From the NCBI GenBank assembly GCA_033296685.1, contig MU854451.1, forward strand, positions 27,238 through 91,237: 64,000 nucleotides of DNA. Direction: 5' to 3'. Each line of letters begins with the position of its first letter. The stretch's first letter is position 1. A program made the position numbers and the translations under genes. Under the pieces are notes generated by a model. The model worked only from the letters and a program-made list of their open reading frames with translations. It made no database searches and was not told the DNA's origin. This document shows positions 47,411 through 58,792 of this stretch, in pieces. This DNA comes from Parachaetomium inaequale (Eukaryota; Ascomycota; Sordariomycetes; Sordariales; Chaetomiaceae).

Positions 47411-48118
47411 GGGGGTTCTGACGTGCTGGAGGTTAGGCTGGGAAGGATTTTGGGGAGGCGGGTGGGGGGTGGATGGGGGAACGTGGTGGTGGTGTTGAGG
47501 GGCAGCGGCACGCGGTGGTTTCGGAGTTTTTTTTAAAGTGAGGGGTGAGCCCCAGGCGACCGGTAGAGTCCTCGGGATGAAACATAACGGATAGTGGTTG
47601 CAATTTGGCGGGAAACTGGGTAGGATTGCGAGATTTGACGTTGTGAAACGGAGGGAGCTGCATGGGCCGTGTGGTTTTCTTCAGTTCGGGGCCGAAGAAC
47701 TTTCAGGCAGCTGGAAGATCAGGGGCAGCAGGAGCCATTTTGGATCGAGCAAGTAGAGAAACCAGCCGGTGTTGCTGGCGCCTGTCTTTTCTTGCTTTGG
47801 TATTTACGTAGTCGCAGATAGAAACGGGAATCAACTGCATTGGGTTGCAATGCCCCTAAACCGCTTCGAACGTGTTGCTAAAAGCAGGTATCCCTTCTTC
47901 GTATTTGGGGCTGAAATCTCATTGTATACAGCAGCTCAGTTGGTATCCCACCCAGTCAGAGTATATATGCATGAAATGGAAACCGCTTTGCTCAACCAAG
48001 AAAGAAGATAGTACGAAGCACATAAAACAAGACATTATGCCACCATGCCATCGTGAGGCCTGTCTAACCCCCTAACTCCGCCCGCCGCCGCCCAATCTCC
48101 AGAAAACACACGGGGTAT
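47411..48118. other. Convergent 3' region
   Basis: Lies between the stop codons of the dehydrogenase and the membrane protein. AT-richer, no gene seen. Confidence 0.4.
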
Positions 48119-49464
48119 CTATCTCTGCGTGGGCGGGTCCACCGCCATCTCGACGGGGTTGCTCTGATGGCCCGCCGGCGCAGACGAGGTATCCAACTCG
48201 GACACTGGCTGCGGCTGCGGCTGCGGCGGGTAGGCGCCGGGATATAGCCCCCCCTGGGGCGGCGTCGGGCCGGGGTAAGGGACGTACCCCGCCGGCTTGG
48301 CGGGGTCGTAGTACGAGTTCCGGGGGTCGTACGCGCCGGGAACCGGCGGCGTGGTGCTGGCCAGGTAGGGGGTCTCGGGGTGCTGGAGGGCCGTGCCGAC
48401 GCTGCTGGGGTTGTAGTAGCCGCCGGCCTGGGACATCTGCGGAGACGCCGACGACGGCGCGTAGCCGGTGGGCGGCATGGGGCTGCCGGGGAATGCGGGG
48501 TCGCCCGGCGCGACGGCGCTGTAGGCCGTGCCGCCGCCGACGTTGCTGTTGTTCTTCTTGCGCGAGCGGATCACGAAGAATGCGATGGCGCCTGCGATCA
48601 GGGCTATGCCGGCCACGCCGCCCACCACGCCGCCGACGATGGCTCCTGTGTTGCTGCCACCCGAGCTGGAGGCGGGTGGCGGCGCGCCGGTTTCTGTCTG
48701 CCCGGGCACGGCCGTGGTACCTGTGCCGGTCTCGGTGGTTTCTGTGCTGGTCTCGCTGGTCGACGTTGTGGAGGTTGAGCTTGACCTCCTGGAGGTGACG
48801 CGGGTGGTCGAAGAAATCGCGGGGGTGTCCTGCATGGAGAATACGCCTCGCGTACTGTAGCACCCGTACATGGACTTCACCGTAGGGCCGGGCCAGAGGT
48901 ATGTGATACACTCGCCGATGGACTTGGTCATGCTGGTAGATGTCAGTAAACCCAAGCTTTCTGCTCGAATGTCGGTTGGCGACTCACCAGCAACCCGTCT
49001 GTGGACCAAGGCTATTGCACGCTCCGTTCTGAACGGCTTGATAGTCGAGGCATACTGTGAAAAAGGGGTTCGTCGTCGCCCCCGAGGATGTGCAGCCGAC
49101 GACATTGTCGGAGTTCGTCGCGCACCTTTCCGTGGTTGCGCAGAGAAACGGCTCGGCTGACGGTCGTTGTTAGTCGGAGCTCCCGAGGGACAGGACGCAA
49201 AGCCTTACACTCAAAATCGACAAACCATCCACAAGTGTTTGCGGTCTGTCTTTTCGCCTTGAGCCTCCCCCGCGCCAGCTCTATCGAAGGACCGTCGGTT
49301 GGCCTTGGTGTCCAGCCATTCGCGCCGTCGTGTGTTGACGCCCTCGTTTCCCGGGGCATCAGAAGGGCTGCTTCTCCTCGCGGATGGTCAAGGGCCTGCC
49401 CGAATGCCCAGTCTGCCCACGCAGCATGGCCCGAGGCGGCCAGGAGCCACAGTTGCGACCGCAT
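48119..49464 (-). CDS. Cys-rich single-pass membrane protein
   Basis: Three exons, 49209-49464, 48988-49156 and 48119-48932, join to 412 aa. Order: a signal peptide (MRSQLWLLAASGHAAWA), an ectodomain with about ten cysteines (TCGWFVDFECESEPFLCATT, CATNSDNVVGCTSSGA, FTVCLDYQAVQNGACNS, GPQTGCCMTKSIGEC), a Ser/Thr-rich stalk (SSTSTTSTSETSTETTETGT) likely O-glycosylated, one membrane helix (GAIVGGVVGGVAGIALIAGA) followed by RSRKKNN as stop-transfer, and a Pro/Tyr-rich cytosolic tail. This layout is common among fungal cell-surface proteins of unknown function, some proposed as wall sensors. The splice sites restore the cysteine spacing. No WSC or CFEM signature was recognised. Confidence 0.85.
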
Positions 49465-51364
49465 GGCGGTCGGTCTCCCGCGCGGGTGTTCGAGTGTAGC
49501 GTAGAAGGCAGAGGCGGCCGCTGTTGGACTGGCCTTGCTGGTACTCTGCCGAGTCGCAGTTGGCGATGAGACGGTCTCGGTGGCTCTTCAGGTTGCGTGA
49601 CGGGAGCTGGAGCAACGAAGGGATTTTCCCGCGGGTTTCTCACGGCGCGCGATGCGACGGGCAAGAAGAGGAAAAGTGCCTGGGGACCACTGGCTCGGGA
49701 ACCCATCCCCTCATGGCTAGGCAAATCCCAAAAGCTGAAGGGATCAGGGGGGGCTGCAGGGGTCTGAGGCGGTCATCCAGCGAATGAGATCCATTTCTCC
49801 CCGACATCGTCAGCAACCCAGCCCCAGCCCATCCATGCAGGAAGCCAGGAACACGAGCGCCGACACAGAAGGCATCGCGAGACCTTGCCGTCGGACATCT
49901 CGGCTTGTATTAGGAGGAGAGGAGCGATTTCCCGATTCTTTGCTTGCTTCCGACTCACACGACAGCGCACTTCGCAGGAAGCGCGTGACGCAAAAAACGA
50001 GCCATGCAACGCTGGGAGTGTGTGTGTGCCGTTCCCACTGCTGGTGTAACGGTTCGATCCTGCGATGGCCGCCGGCCCTGGGCCATTTCGCGTGCATTGG
50101 ATGGTTCCATGTGGGGGTTTGCTTGGGGAAACTGATGGCCCTCTTCCAGCAAAAATAGAATGGGTTGGCCAATCGCCAGGATGTGGAATCGATGAGTGGA
50201 GTCAGTAAGCCAATCAGTGTTGTGCAGCGCTCAGCCGTGGTGGGGCCCGACAAGCTTCCCGCCCCGCGATTTAGGTTTCCGAAACCTTGAACTTCGCGTG
50301 GCTGCCTAAAAATCATCTCGTCCAATCTTAATTTTGATTTCCGCCGTGGATTCGAGGTCTCTTCCCTCCGCCCTCAAGGCTCAAGCTGATGACAAACATC
50401 TTGCGAGTCGCGCAATGCACTCAATGTTTCAAGTTGACCTTTCAACCGACCCAGCCAAGTGATGGCCCACCGTCGGTCGTCAGGTCCAGCTCAGCGCTGA
50501 AGAATGCCTCTAGGTACTCCTTAACAGCCCATCATGACGGTTGAATCCCGCCAACCCAGCCGTGTCGCTCTTTCGCTTTTCAACCTCCTGCTCCAGACAC
50601 AAGGCAGTTCTAGGCTTCTAGCTTTGATGAGAAACCGTTGTCAAAGCAACAAGTCGGAACGGAGTTCTATTTTCACGTCAACAACCTTTCGGTAGTATTG
50701 AACTATTATTGCAATCTTGGATTTGGGACGGAGTCTTCTCAGCTTCAACGTGTTCAGGTCATATCTTACCTCGACCCATCAAGAGAGAAGTTGAAACCGT
50801 GTTGGTTCCTATCGACACTAATTAACTCCTTCGCCTAATTAACCCTCTTCTTCAACTCAAACTTTCTATTTCTTGCCCGACGGCGTCGTTGCTCTTTTCT
50901 GACCATGCTACCGTGGGCCACAAACTACAGTTTACCTTCGGGTTCTCAGGCAATGCTCAGAGGGGCTTTAAGGAACCCCTGCACCGCTCTGTTGTGGTGA
51001 ATCCATTGTATTCTGGCCCAACAAGTGAAAAGAAGCATTGTCGGAAGATAGGAGACAGCGTCAGAAGAAGGGCAGTTGTTGTCCTTACCAATGGCCGATG
51101 TCGGAAACTGCAAGTCAACCCTAACCCCAGTCCCCATTTCCCCACTGTGAAACATTTTCACATCGCAGCAAATTGGCGCATTGTGACGGAGCCAAGCCAG
51201 GGTAGGTTCTCACCATTCATTCAATCATCATCGGCTTGGTGTTGAGGGTGACAGACGACAACCTTGACTTGAATCATTGGAACATCCGCGGCGGTTTCCG
51301 AGCCAGTCAGCCAAAAGCAGCCACAACGAGTCTCACCGATCCTCGCACCCCCACACAGCACACC
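49465..51364. other. 1.9-kb divergent intergenic region
   Basis: Holds the promoters of the membrane protein and of ADE8. The longest frame (49810-50325 minus, 171 codons) has no motif. From about 50,640 the sequence is AT-richer. No gene called. Confidence 0.4.
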
Positions 51365-52099
51365 ATGGCGGACCCTTGTCGCATCGTGGTCATGGCCAGC
51401 GGGAATGGCTCGAACTTCCAGGCCCTCATCGATGCCGTTGCCGCCGGCCGGATCCCTGACTCCAAAATCATCCGTCTCATAGTGAACCGGGGGAAGGCGT
51501 ATGCAACCACACGAGCAGATCTTGCCGGCATCCCATGGGAGTATTTCAACCTGATCTCGCACGGCTTCCAGGCCAAGGGCGAGAAAGATGCGCTGAAGGT
51601 GCAAGAGGCGAGGGACAAGTATGACGCGGCGCTGGCGGAGAAGCTGCTGCAGGGTGACTTCAAGCCGGATCTCGTGGTCCTTGCCGGCTGGATGTACGTC
51701 TTTGGCAAGCACTTCCTCGACCCGATCGATGCCGCGGGCATCAAGATTATCAACCTCCATCCCGCGCTGCCAGGTACGGACCCCCTTTGCTTGTCTTTTC
51801 GACTGCCCGGGACTGACCAACGGGCAGGGAAATACGACGGGGCTGGGGCCATTGAGCGGGCGTTCGACGACTTCAAGGCCGGCAAGCTCGAGAACAATAG
51901 GACAGGCATCATGGTGCACTATGTCATCGACAAGGTCGACCGGGGCGAGCCGATCTTGGTCAAGGAGATCGAATGCCGGGAAGGCGAGGACCTCCATCAG
52001 CTCGAGGAGAGAATACACTCCCACGAGCACGAGCTAATTGTCGAGGCGGCCGCCAAGGTGGCGAAAGAGGTCGTTGCCCGAAAGAACAAGACACAATAG
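51365..52099 (+). CDS. ADE8: Phosphoribosylglycinamide formyltransferase
   Basis: Two exons, 51365-51773 and 51828-52099, 226 aa, normal for a monofunctional eukaryotic GAR transformylase. It transfers a formyl group from 10-formyltetrahydrofolate to GAR, the third step of de novo purine synthesis, in the cytosol. The phosphate-binding loop ASGNGSNFQAL is at 11-21. The catalytic residues correspond to E. coli Asn106/His108/Asp144: Asn130 and His132 in INLHPALPG and Asp171 in HYVIDKVDRGEPI. The 54-nt intron is in phase and has no stop, so intron retention would add 18 residues right after HPALPG. Removal restores the continuous LPGKYDGAGAIE, so splicing is the better model. Confidence 0.95.
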   Translation: MADPCRIVVMASGNGSNFQALIDAVAAGRIPDSKIIRLIVNRGKAYATTRADLAGIPWEYFNLISHGFQAKGEKDALKVQEARDKYDAALAEKLLQGDFKPDLVVLAGWMYVFGKHFLDPIDAAGIKIINLHPALPGTDPLCLSFRLPGTDQRAGKYDGAGAIERAFDDFKAGKLENNRTGIMVHYVIDKVDRGEPILVKEIECREGEDLHQLEERIHSHEHELIVEAAAKVAKEVVARKNKTQ

Positions 52100-52562
52100 A
52101 CAGCCGCCGTCGCGCACGCATGCTGAATCGGCCGGGTGAGGTCGTGAGGATGTCTTTGCGCGGCTGGCCGCTATCAGCCCCAAACTCGAAGCCTGTGAGC
52201 GGGTATGTCCAGCTTGCGTGTGTTTACCGGAATGCGGAATGCATGGAATCCCAGTGCCGAGACACTCGGTACAATCCCGTGGATTGGAGCTGGTCCCTTT
52301 TCTCTCGACTTTGCGGTTGGGCTCATCCCAGGGCTTGATGAATCGTGGTCTGCCCTGGAATTGCTGGGACCCACTCTCTGCCTAAACGCCCGCAGCGCCC
52401 TGATTCGGTGGGCAGGCAGCAGACCCCGGGCGGAACCATACGACAAACACAATGCACCTTCCACATCGATGATTAAAACCCAAGAAAGAAAGCACTCTCA
52501 AATCTTACCTCTTTTCCCTCTTCGTCAGCCATCGACGCCTGCATCAACCGCAACCTCCAATC
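52100..52562. other. Intergenic between ADE8 and the F-box gene
   Basis: Both genes point right. No gene or repeat seen in this spacer. Confidence 0.4.
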
Positions 52563-54078
52563 ATGTCTGGCACAACCGTGGCCGTGGACCCCCAGCTCGG
52601 GTCCGGGTTGGTCCAAATCCCGCTGGAGATTCTGATTCGAATCACGTACTTCATATCGACAAAGGACCTCGGGAGCGTGCGACTGACCTGCAAGGCCCTG
52701 GAACAGAGCCTCTTCAACTTCTTCTCGCACGAGTTCTTCCGCAAGAAGCAGTTTATGGTCACCAGCGACAGCTTGCAGGCGCTGATCGACATCTCGCAGC
52801 ATCCGTCTTTGTCTACCTTTCTCAAGCATGTCATCATCACCGCAGACCGACCATCCGCGGCCCACTGGGTGGCCGACCGAAACAACGAGGCGAGGGCCCG
52901 TCTTGAGCTTGCCAATGCAGACCACTTGCACCTGATGGCCACCGGGGGCCTCCGGGACATGCTTGCCGAGGCATTCGCCAAGCTCCCCAACCTCGAAACT
53001 GTCGATATCCGTGACTTCAACGCCCACAGCCGCAATCGCGACGGACGGGGGACCCAGTGGAGAAGCTGGGGCGCCACCACGCTGGCGGCGACCACAAACG
53101 CTCCAGTTACGTCGATGCCGCGGATGGACCATGACCCCTACTCCAGTCAGCTCTTCTGCGCCGTCACCGCCGCCCTGGCTGCTGCCCAAGCACGGCCGAA
53201 GAGCCTCGAGGTGCTCATCCGGAGCTCGTCGTGGATGACATTTGGACTTCATGACACTGCCTTCTATTTCCCGCCGCGCATCGAGGCATCCATGGCGTCG
53301 CTACTCGCAAACCTCAAGTCGCTCCACCTCACCCTCGCCTTGACGCACAATGCAAGGATGAGGCCCTTCATGCTCCAAAAATTCCTGTCACTCGCAACCA
53401 ACCTGACTTGGCTACGCCTGAACTTTGAAAATACCGGCGTGCTAGAGCAGGAAGAACTGTTCTCGTGGTTGGCTCTCAAAGACACCCAGAGTCCCAGCGC
53501 CCCGTTCGACATGGACCCGGTCCAGCTCTCACATCTCGAGCGCCTCGACCTCGGGAGCGTCGAGATCAAACCAGGAACGCTGCTCGGCCTGGTCGCCAAG
53601 TTCACGCCCACCTTGACTTCGCTCTACCTCCGCAGGGTGTCCCTGTTTGACCCCGAGAATCGCGACAGGACGACCAAGACCAACCCCTGGGAGCGGTGTC
53701 TGTCTGCGCTATGCAGACTGCGTGGCTTGGATCTGCGGGTGCTGGACTTCAGCCAGATCACGCACTCGTACGACGGGTTCAAAGGCAACGTGACGTTCAA
53801 GACGTCAGACACCGCCTCGGGCGTTCCCAGCCGAGACTGGAGGTGCTGCACAAACCTGGTCACTTTGGACAAGGCCATCGCGCAGGCGGTTGCGGCCATG
53901 GTGCCCGAAATGCCGAAAGCGCCAGACCCGGACGCCATGGACGGTATGAGCCCTAATATTGTCAGTTCAGGACGTGTGGCTAACAGATTCTGCAGAAGAT
54001 AATTCCGAGGAAGAGGACGAAGATGACGAGGAGGAGAGCGACGGGGAAGGAGAGGACGATGGTGAAGACGACAGCTAG
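52563..54078 (+). CDS. F-box protein with acidic tail
   Basis: Two exons, 52563-53943 and 53996-54078, 487 aa. An F-box is visible near residues 16-55: VQIPLEILIRITYFISTKDL, then VRLTCKALEQSLFNFF. Such domains bind Skp1 and place the protein in an SCF ubiquitin ligase as the substrate adaptor. The middle contains irregular leucine-rich strands (LKSLHLTLAL, LTWLRLNFEN, LERLDLGSVEI, LTSLYLRRVSL) consistent with a degenerate LRR substrate-binding region. The second exon encodes only a highly acidic tail, EDNSEEEDEDDEEESDGEGE onward. Without splicing the protein would end in NRFCRR. The substrate is unknown. Confidence 0.85.
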
Positions 54079-54731
54079 ATGCCGACGCCTCATTCTCCAG
54101 CTATTACGTCCAATTGCTGAGCGTATTTCAAGTCTGCCACTCCGTCCGTAACTGCCCAGTATCATGTGTCGACGTTTTAGTTCAGAACGCGAGGCTATTC
54201 TTGGCAAGGCCATATTTGCCGTACTGTGATCATTACGTGGCCGTTTGGTCTCTATGACTCGGGTGTCTCATACCCCATCTTCACGTCCTCCAGAGGTTTC
54301 ACTCCTTGTGTGACAGCCATCTTGTGCTGGCTGTGTGGGTGCCATCGACCACACAGGTCAAGGCGAAGATTCCCGACTCTTCGCGAAGGAATGCTGTCAC
54401 TCGGTCTTCTTTAATTTGCACAAGTTCCGTGCTTCGAGCGAGTTGTCGGCCCTTCGGCTAACCGTTCCAACCGTGTTGACGAGAACGAGTGCAACCATGG
54501 TTCAGCTTCAGGGGCTAACGCGAGGGAGAAAGCTTAGCGCTCACCCCGTTCGGGAAGAAAAGCTTAGCGGGAGGCAAAAAGGCTTAGCGAAATTGCTTGG
54601 AACCAGGGACTGTGGTTCAGCCCGACAAGGCGAGACCTCGAGAACACAAAACGGAGCCAACTTCTCGAAGATGAATGCCGGTTGTCCGTCACCTCTCCTC
54701 ATCACCGTCATCAGATAAAACCACAACCACA
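54079..54731. other. Intergenic
   Basis: 3' flank of the F-box gene and promoter of the small secreted protein. Nothing supported. Confidence 0.4.
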
Positions 54732-55148
54732 ATGAAGTCACTCCTCCTCGCCGCCCTCGCCCTCGCCGGCTCCGCCTCCGCATATCCCCGGTTCCAAAAG
54801 TACGAAGAGTGTGTCTCATACTGCGACAACGACCCGACCTGCCAGTCCGCCTTCTTCGACACCATCTCGGGCGACTGCCAGTATCACGCCTGCATCCAAG
54901 GCCAGACGCCGCCCGACCGGTTCAAGGGCTACATCAAGTCTGGCGCCACTGAGTACTGCCCCGGGACCAGTCCTACAGCAAGCTCTACGGCGGCAACAAG
55001 AACTCCGACGGCGGCCACGACGTCGACGTCTGGATTGGCATCCTCGGCGACGGAAACTTCGGGTGCTTTGGCTCGATGGGCGGTGTTGGGGGGAGAAGGT
55101 GTGCCAGCTGCCGCGGCTGTTTGGGTGGTGATGGGGGTTTTGGGGTGA
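54732..55148 (+). CDS. Small secreted, possibly GPI-anchored protein
   Basis: Single exon, 138 aa. A signal peptide (MKSLLLAALALAGSASA, cleavage before YPRF) is followed by a six-cysteine module: EECVSYCDNDPTCQSAFFD, GDCQYHACIQG, TEYCPG. A Ser/Thr-rich stalk (TASSTAATRTPTAATTSTSG) leads to a hydrophobic C-terminal segment (AAAAVWVVMGVLG) that could serve as a GPI-attachment signal. The Cys pattern recalls apple/PAN-like or fungal surface modules, but no firm family is recognised. The frame is open 57 nt upstream, but the ATG at 54732 immediately precedes the signal peptide. Confidence 0.8.
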   Translation: MKSLLLAALALAGSASAYPRFQKYEECVSYCDNDPTCQSAFFDTISGDCQYHACIQGQTPPDRFKGYIKSGATEYCPGTSPTASSTAATRTPTAATTSTSGLASSATETSGALARWAVLGGEGVPAAAAVWVVMGVLG

Positions 55149-55791
55149 GGTGGTCGGAACCCCTACGGCATGACAATGCCTTTGCGGAGGCAGCAATGGA
55201 ACTCAAGTACGACATGCCAACTCAGCACATCCGCGGAGGCAACCTATATAGTGATAATCAGTTCCTCGGGGGTTGGAGAAAGGGGACCGCAGCGTGATTG
55301 AAGGCTAGGGAGGGGATGCTTCCATTATATGCAGGGCAGATTGTTGTTTACTTTACGAGAGAGGTAATAGACTCGGGGGCGGTGGGGTTGGGGCCAGGCA
55401 AGGCCGGAGATATCATATATTAAACCCCGGGCCAAGTAACAATGCCTTGCTGCCAAGGAGGATCAGCGGCTTTTGACATCAGTCGCTCGCGGCATCGTCT
55501 TGCAGACTCCTCAACCAATTTGTCAGCAGCAAAGCAGGTTAGTATGGCACCAAATGCCATCAACGAGCACCCCATCACCGATGCCAGTTCTTGCCTTGGC
55601 CTCAATCCGGGCAACTATAAAGTTGTGAACCTTTCCCAATCACACCATCCGCTACTCACTCCCCTTCCTACCTAACCCCTTTACGGAGTATTCAACTGCC
55701 TCGACCTTCATCTCACCCAAGCACCACTGGCAGCACCAGCAAACCAACCCTACATACTCCCCCAAACAGAAACCTAAAAGATCCCCCAACC
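55149..55791. other. Intergenic
   Basis: No supported gene. Just upstream of the reductase-like gene the leader is C-rich and pyrimidine-biased, typical of fungal promoters. Confidence 0.4.
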
Positions 55792-56721
55792 ATGCCCCCC
55801 CAAACCTCAATCCTCCTCCTCGGCGCCGGCGAACTCGGCACCGCCATCCTGCACTCCCTAACAACCCACCCCGCCTACTCCCCCACCACCACCCACCTCG
55901 CCATCCTCCGCCGCGCGGCAACCCTCGCCTCGACAGACCCAACCACCGAGCAGTCCCTCGCCTCCCTCTCCGCACGGGGAATCACCTTCGAAGCAGGCGA
56001 CTTCACCTCCACCCCCTCGCCAGAGCTTATCGCAATTTTTAAGAAATACGACGTGGTCATCCAAGCGGGCGGGTACGGCGCGCCGCGGGGGACCTTGCTG
56101 CGCATCGCCGAGGCGGCCGTGGCTGCGGGCGTGAAGCGGTTTTTTCCGTGGCAGTTTGGTGTTGATTATGAAGCGTTTGCCGCCGCCGAGTCCGGGCATG
56201 GCGAGTTGTTTGGGGAGATGCTTGCTGTAAGGGAGTTGCTGAGGGGGCAGCGGGGGACAGGGTGGACGGTTGTGTCGACGGGCTTGTTTATGAGTTTTTT
56301 ATTTTTGCAGGGGTTTGGGGTGGTGGATTTGGAAGGGAGGGTTGTGCGCGGCTTGGGGGCGTGGGAGGATACGGTGACGGTGACGGATGTGGAGGGGATT
56401 GGGAGGGTTGTGGCCGAGGTGGTGTTTGAGCCGGAGGGGACGGAGAATAGGGTCGTGTATGCTGCCGGGGATACCGTGTCGTATGGGGAGGTGGCGGATG
56501 TTGTGGAGGAGGTGTTTGGTGGGGAGTTTAAGAGGGAGCTGTGGGATCGGGAGTATTTGAGGAAGAGGCTTGAGCATGAACCGGGGAACGTGATGCTCAA
56601 GTACCAGAATGTGTTTGGGGCGGGTTTCGGGGTGTCGTGGGAGATGGAGAGGACGCTGAACTATCAACGGGGGATGAGGCTCACTGATCTGCGGGAGTAT
56701 GTGGAGGAGAACAAGGACTAG
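55792..56721 (+). CDS. NmrA/isoflavone-reductase-like oxidoreductase
   Basis: Single exon, 309 aa, typical for atypical short-chain dehydrogenases of the NmrA/isoflavone reductase group. The N-terminal strand ILLLGAGELGTAIL carries the Gly-rich NAD(P) loop. VIQAGGYGAPRGTLLRIAEA and GVKRFFPWQFGVDYE form the conserved core, with the Lys of VKRFFPWQFG at the position of the catalytic Lys in reductases. These enzymes either reduce aromatic or phenylcoumaran-like substrates or act as redox sensors as NmrA does in nitrogen control. The substrate is unknown. Base use is odd: the first 250 bp are C-rich with almost no G at wobble positions, the rest is G-rich on the same strand. Confidence 0.85.
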   Translation: MPPQTSILLLGAGELGTAILHSLTTHPAYSPTTTHLAILRRAATLASTDPTTEQSLASLSARGITFEAGDFTSTPSPELIAIFKKYDVVIQAGGYGAPRGTLLRIAEAAVAAGVKRFFPWQFGVDYEAFAAAESGHGELFGEMLAVRELLRGQRGTGWTVVSTGLFMSFLFLQGFGVVDLEGRVVRGLGAWEDTVTVTDVEGIGRVVAEVVFEPEGTENRVVYAAGDTVSYGEVADVVEEVFGGEFKRELWDREYLRKRLEHEPGNVMLKYQNVFGAGFGVSWEMERTLNYQRGMRLTDLREYVEENKD

Positions 56722-57027
56722 TTATTGGAGTTGACTGATTGAGCCAGTCAGGGGTAAAGTTAGGAGCAAGATTGGCACAGGTTCACCAAGGAGACGATGG
56801 TTGGAGCAAGGGTTGAATCCCATGCGAACCGGTTTCTATTCAAAACGAGCGGACGTCACCGAATGTATGGCAAGATGTCCCACGATATGTACAGCCTAGA
56901 AGAAGATTCAAACGAAAATCCAAGCCAGAAAGCAAACCAAATGCAAACCCAAACCCGAACCGAAACCCAAACCCATCCGCCTTGACTCCATCATGCCTCT
57001 CCTATGTACAGACAAGCAGCAACTGCT
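56722..57027. other. Convergent 3' flanks with an AAACCC-like simple repeat
   Basis: At about 56937-56975 the plus strand has degenerate CCAAA/CCCAAA units. It lies in 3' flanking sequence and is too short and irregular to be telomeric. Confidence 0.5.
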
Positions 57028-57339
57028 TTAGTAGACCTTGTAGCTGCGGATCTTGCGGGCCTTCATGTTGTAGGTGCCGCCGTCGTTGCGGTAGCTCAGT
57101 TTGTCGCAGTTCTTGTTGACGTAGAGCTCGAAGGTGCCGGGGTCTTTGACCCAGTCGGTCGCGGGGCTGAACTTGGCCTTGTTGACGTTGATGACCGGGC
57201 TGAATTCGATGTTCTGGCAGCCGTTGCTGTCTCCTCCCCTGGCGTGCATGTGGGCCTTGCGGCCGTCCGAGGCCCAGAGGTCGAGGTTCCAGGCGGAGAC
57301 CAGGGGGGTGATGGCGATGAGGAAAAGGGTGGCCTTCAT
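57028..57339 (-). CDS. Small secreted protein
   Basis: Single exon, 103 aa. A signal peptide MKATLFLIAITPLVSA is followed by a mature part of about 87 residues (WNLDLWASDGRKAHMHARGG) with two cysteines (SNGCQNIEF, VNKNCDKLSYRNDG) that may form one disulphide. It ends in basic NMKARKIRSYKVY. The fold may be a small beta protein. No family is recognised; effector-like or developmental secreted proteins of this size are common. The frame extends to a TTG further upstream, so the first ATG was chosen. Confidence 0.72.
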   Translation of the reverse strand: MKATLFLIAITPLVSAWNLDLWASDGRKAHMHARGGDSNGCQNIEFSPVINVNKAKFSPATDWVKDPGTFELYVNKNCDKLSYRNDGGTYNMKARKIRSYKVY

Positions 57340-58792
57340 TTTGATCAAGTGTTCTTTCTGGGGGCTGTTAGCGAGCTAGTCAAGTGAGGCTCAGGTTGAC
57401 AGGACTGACTATTTGGCGGTTGGTGTTGATAGTTGGTCTTGATGGTGTTGTCCGTTGAACTGCTGACTGCTGTGGAGGCTGATGATGTGGAGGTTGATGC
57501 TGGAGAATGTTCTGCTCCAAGTCGGGGGCAATCGTCCCTTTATATCCATTCCATGTCCGTCGGAATCGGTTGTTGAAGCATTCCTGACCAAGAATGAAGG
57601 GATAAACCATCAGCTCGGACGGACGTTCGCTGACACTTCCCGGTCTTACCTGCTCGGCACGAGTGATCATCGTCGATTAGACTCCATACTGGCACTCTGA
57701 GAGCACGCGTAGCAGTAGTGTTTGTCGTCGAGCTTAATTGCGCCGCGACTGTGTCATGACCCGCATTTAGGGCCACGAGTGCAACTCAACCCCGGCAGTA
57801 TGAAGCATTGCCGCGGCCATGCAGAGCCGTGTCGACTATGGTCTGGATCTTGGTGTGGCTTTCGGACCATGTATGCAAGTAGCAACAGGTGAAGTACCTT
57901 GCAGATCTGGGGTAAGGCGTCAGGAATCTCAGCTGAGGCTGTGCGGTAGATCCCGTTCTCTGCTTGGTGGACAGCCGAGGTAGCTGGTAGCAACGGCGCT
58001 ATTTTTGGGTTGATATGCGGGCAGATGTTACGCCGCGTTTGCTGAATGGTGTTTGGGCGGAACAGTTCTTGGACTCATCCACAGAGCCATTTTCTTGAGC
58101 CGGGGATAGTACAATGTGCTCTTGATCCAACAGATTGATGAGCCTATCATTAGATGAGATATGGTCATGAGTGAGGAGGCGGATGTTGAGGATGAAAAAG
58201 GGGAGTGGGGGCAATATCAGGGCCGCTTGCTGACATTCGCTGACGGCCGTTGATAGAACCGTTGTGAAGCTGCAGATCAACGGCACATTCCCAGTTAGGT
58301 ATCCGGGGCGATGCGTGCTATTCATGGGTAGTAGTAGCCCTGACCTGATTGCCCGTCTAAGGGCCCAGGGGTTTCTCAAGGACGTCATGGACACTGCCGT
58401 TCCTCCGATTTGCTACTGTGCTGATGCTGCTATTAACGTACAGGAGACTCGGAAACAACGACCCAACCTGCTCAGTTACGCCGCCAGCTTGCAGGACACC
58501 AGCCCAAGCATATGGCTGATGGTTCGTTCGCTGAAGGACGGTGCCGCACTGTCGACCAAATCGAGTTTGAGGGCTAATTAAAGTGATGACCATTATTGTT
58601 GAATGGCTCAGGGGTCACGGCCCGTACTTATCCCCGCATGAAGACGAATCTCTTCCTCTGCCCGACAAATGGACCTCTTCCAGAGCGAGCATGAGATGCC
58701 ATCCACGTCAAAGACCTACCCCAGAAACCGAACTCCAACCCTCATAATCCAACGACCGCCCCATCACAGCCGCCTAGCACAACCCAACCTCC
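57340..58792. other. 1.45-kb intergenic region
   Basis: Promoter of the secreted gene followed by the 3' flank of GH64. Frames around 58,000-58,580 on both strands are short and unsupported, possibly remnants of a lost gene. Confidence 0.35.

Noticed and set aside
49810..50325. 171-codon minus-strand frame upstream of ADE8
   Set aside because: No signal, domain or splice partner; it lies in a divergent promoter region.
56937..56975. Telomere-like AACCC units
   Set aside because: Degenerate, very short and between ordinary genes; a simple repeat rather than an interstitial telomere.
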